From: an uncultured Pseudomonadota bacterium
GTDB lineage: Bacteria; Pseudomonadota; Gammaproteobacteria; Steroidobacterales; Steroidobacteraceae
Direction of reading: 5' to 3'
NCBI GenBank assembly: GCA_903890265.1
Contig: CAITAM010000072.1
Coordinates: 1 to 6,626 of the forward strand
DNA: 6,626 bases
Shown here: positions 5,435-6,626 of the stretch, one piece after another
Layout: each line of letters starts with the position of its first letter
Numbering within the stretch: position 1 is the stretch's first letter
Translations under genes and position numbers: made by a program
Notes under the pieces: model-generated
Told to the model about the DNA's origin: nothing
Database searches by the model: none
Seen by the model: the letters and a program-made list of their open reading frames with translations, nothing else

Positions 5435-6142
5435 GTGACCGACACCGGCACTTTTCGGCAGCGACTCGGGAACGCCGCCGACGCCTTCGACGTCACCGTG
5501 CTCGGTGCCGAGCGGCAGGCGGTGCGAACGGTGCTGTTCGCCGCCGGCCGGGGCGGCAACCCATTACGTCATCGTCCGTTGCTGGACCATCTGGCGACAC
5601 TCGGGTGCAGGGTCATCGCACCGCACTTCGACCACTTGCCGTCGCCTCTGCCGAGCGGGCCCGAACTGAGGGAGCGCTGCCGCCGGCTGCAAACGGCCGC
5701 CGCCGAGCTGGCGGATCGGGCGGCGCCCACGATCGGGGTGGGTCACTCGATCGGCGCCGCGCTGCTGCTCGCTCTCGCCGGTGCCGATCTGGAAACCGTC
5801 GACGGCGAGCGGCTGTCGCCAGGCATCAGCCGCCGCCTCGACCGGCTCGCGCTTCTGGCGCCACCTGCCGACTTCTTCCGAAGACCGGGCGCGCTGCGTG
5901 CGCTCGCGCTCCCCGTCGCCATCTGGGCTGGCGCAGCGGATACCGTGACGCCTCTGGCACAAAGCCGCTTCCTGCACGACGCCCTGACAGCGCAGGTCCC
6001 CGTCGAACTCCACGTCGAGTACGCGGCAGACCACTTCAGCTTCATGGATGAACTTCCGCCTGGCGTGGTCGATGCGCACCACGACCGGGGGGTATTCCTC
6101 CGCGCACTGGCCGGCGCCGTCGGTCGGTTCGTGCTGTCCTGA
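5435..6142 (+). CDS. Alpha/beta hydrolase, dienelactone-hydrolase-like
   Basis: This 235-residue protein has the serine-hydrolase fold. The nucleophile elbow is GVGHSIGAA (101-109) with Ser105. The likely acid is Asp169 in WAGAADTVTP, and the likely base is His200 in AADHFSFMD, giving a full Ser-Asp-His triad in the right order. The first strand, VLFAAGRGGNP (33-43), resembles the usual oxyanion-hole loop before the nucleophile, and CRVIAPHFDHLPS (58-70) the following strand. A 145-160 segment between strands would form the cap. No signal peptide is seen, so it is probably cytoplasmic. The substrate cannot be read from the sequence; esterase, lipase and dienelactone hydrolase activities are all possible. 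GTG 5435 was chosen because AGGTGG lies five bases ahead. GTG 5426, directly after the stop of the previous gene, would add three residues and has poorer spacing. The 9-base gap suggests an operon with the flavoprotein. Confidence 0.82.
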   Translation: MTDTGTFRQRLGNAADAFDVTVLGAERQAVRTVLFAAGRGGNPLRHRPLLDHLATLGCRVIAPHFDHLPSPLPSGPELRERCRRLQTAAAELADRAAPTIGVGHSIGAALLLALAGADLETVDGERLSPGISRRLDRLALLAPPADFFRRPGALRALALPVAIWAGAADTVTPLAQSRFLHDALTAQVPVELHVEYAADHFSFMDELPPGVVDAHHDRGVFLRALAGAVGRFVLS

Positions 6143-6146
6143 AGAC

Positions 6147-6181
6147 GGCCGATCGCTCGGCCTCGGCATTCGGCGAAGCCG
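6147..6181. terminator. Tandem hairpins in the convergent gap, candidate bidirectional terminator
   Basis: Between the convergent hydrolase and mnmE genes (49 bases) lie two hairpins. The first has 6-bp arms GGCCGA/TCGGCC (6147-6152, 6157-6162) with loop TCGC. The second pairs CGGC and TTC (6164-6167, 6169-6171) with GAA and GCCG (6175-6177, 6178-6181), leaving one bulged A and loop GGC. Neither is followed by a T run on either strand, so these are not classical intrinsic terminators; they could act with Rho or protect 3' ends. Confidence 0.4.
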
Positions 6182-6191
6182 TGGCGGACGC

Positions 6192-6626
6192 TTACTTGCC
6201 GATGCAGAAAGTGGCGAAGATTGCGCCCAGCAAGTCGTCGTTGTGCACGACGCCGGTGATTTCACCGAGTGCGGCCTGCGCCGTCATGAGTTCTTCCGCC
6301 ACGAGCTCGCTGCCAGCCCCGGCGTGCAAGCGGCTTCGGGCGGCCTCGAGTGCCGTGAGCGCACGGCGCACGGCGTCGACGTGCCGCGCGCGGGCGCTGA
6401 AGGCGCTCGTCCCCGTCTCGTCCGCCCCGGCGAGAGACTGAAGTCGGGCGACGAGCCCGTCGAGTCCCGCACCGGTCAGGGTCGACACGCCGAGCGCACC
6501 GGGCGGTGCCGGCGCCCGGTCGATCTTGGTGTAGACCACGATCGGGTTCAGCGCCGAGCGGATCTGCGCGACGTCGTCCGTGAGTGCCGCCAGCGCCTCG
6601 GCATCGGCAGCGTCCACGAGGTAGAG
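6192..6626 (-). CDS. mnmE: tRNA uridine-5-carboxymethylaminomethyl modification GTPase MnmE, C-terminal part
   Basis: The last 144 residues of MnmE are present; the N-terminus, including the G1-G3 motifs and the tetrahydrofolate-binding domain, lies beyond the right edge. MnmE works with MnmG to build the cmnm5 group on U34 of certain tRNAs. What is visible starts in the G domain with LYLVDAAD and the G4 region YTKIDR (32-37 of the fragment). The G5-like VSTLTGAGLDGL follows. The C-terminal helical domain ends with EITGVVHNDDLLGAIFATFCIGK, whose last residues, FCIGK, hold the family's essential C-(I/L)-GK motif. The match to the E. coli end, DDLLGRIFSSFCIGK, is very close. G4 is normally NKxD, but Thr replaces Asn here (ACC instead of AAC). 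It converges on the hydrolase gene. The frame is open to the very edge, and the stop is TAA at 6194-6192. Confidence 0.96.
   Translation of the reverse strand, partial: LYLVDAADAEALAALTDDVAQIRSALNPIVVYTKIDRAPAPPGALGVSTLTGAGLDGLVARLQSLAGADETGTSAFSARARHVDAVRRALTALEAARSRLHAGAGSELVAEELMTAQAALGEITGVVHNDDLLGAIFATFCIGK

Noticed and set aside
5564..6265. A 233-codon minus-strand frame spanning the hydrolase gene and the convergent gap.
   Set aside because: It covers the strong alpha/beta hydrolase and enters mnmE in another frame; the translation shows no family features.

Overview
This is a high-GC (roughly 70% by eye) proteobacterial chromosomal window. It holds seven complete protein genes and one cut off at the right edge. 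The protein families (Nei, YeiH, a YdhS-type flavoprotein, MnmE ending in FCIGK) and their style point to a gammaproteobacterium, perhaps near Xanthomonadales or Nevskiales. That placement is inference from the sequence alone. No tRNA, rRNA, CRISPR array, insertion sequence or phage gene is visible, and no stretch over 300 bases lacks a gene; the longest gap is the 174-base divergent intergenic region at 3863-4036.

Layout. Reading leftwards from the divergent region, a long-form YeiH/UPF0324 membrane transporter (2453-3862) is followed by an 89-residue four-cysteine protein (2187-2456), joined to it by an ATGA start/stop overlap. A weak terminator-like hairpin follows. Next comes a second tight leftward cluster: a secreted, probably outer-membrane protein (1320-2087), the base-excision-repair enzyme endonuclease VIII (nei, 450-1316, 3 bases after the preceding stop) and a small HExxH protein (23-460, overlapping the end of nei by 11 bases). 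The 99-base gap ahead of this cluster contains a candidate sigma70-like promoter whose -10 box lies inside one of two adjacent GC-rich inverted repeats.

Reading rightwards from the divergent region, a YdhS-type FAD/NAD(P)-binding protein (4037-5425) is followed 9 bases later by an alpha/beta hydrolase (5435-6142), probably as a two-gene operon. It meets the 3' part of mnmE (6192 to the window edge, minus strand) across a 49-base convergent gap holding two small hairpins.

How the genes work together. The window looks like ordinary core and semi-core genome rather than a mobile or defence island. I do not see a convincing new multi-gene system. The points most worth a second look are the translational coupling of the YeiH transporter to a conserved-looking four-Cys protein, the HExxH protein coupled to nei, the TKxD (not NKxD) G4 motif in MnmE, and an 11-bp perfect inverted repeat inside the flavoprotein gene.
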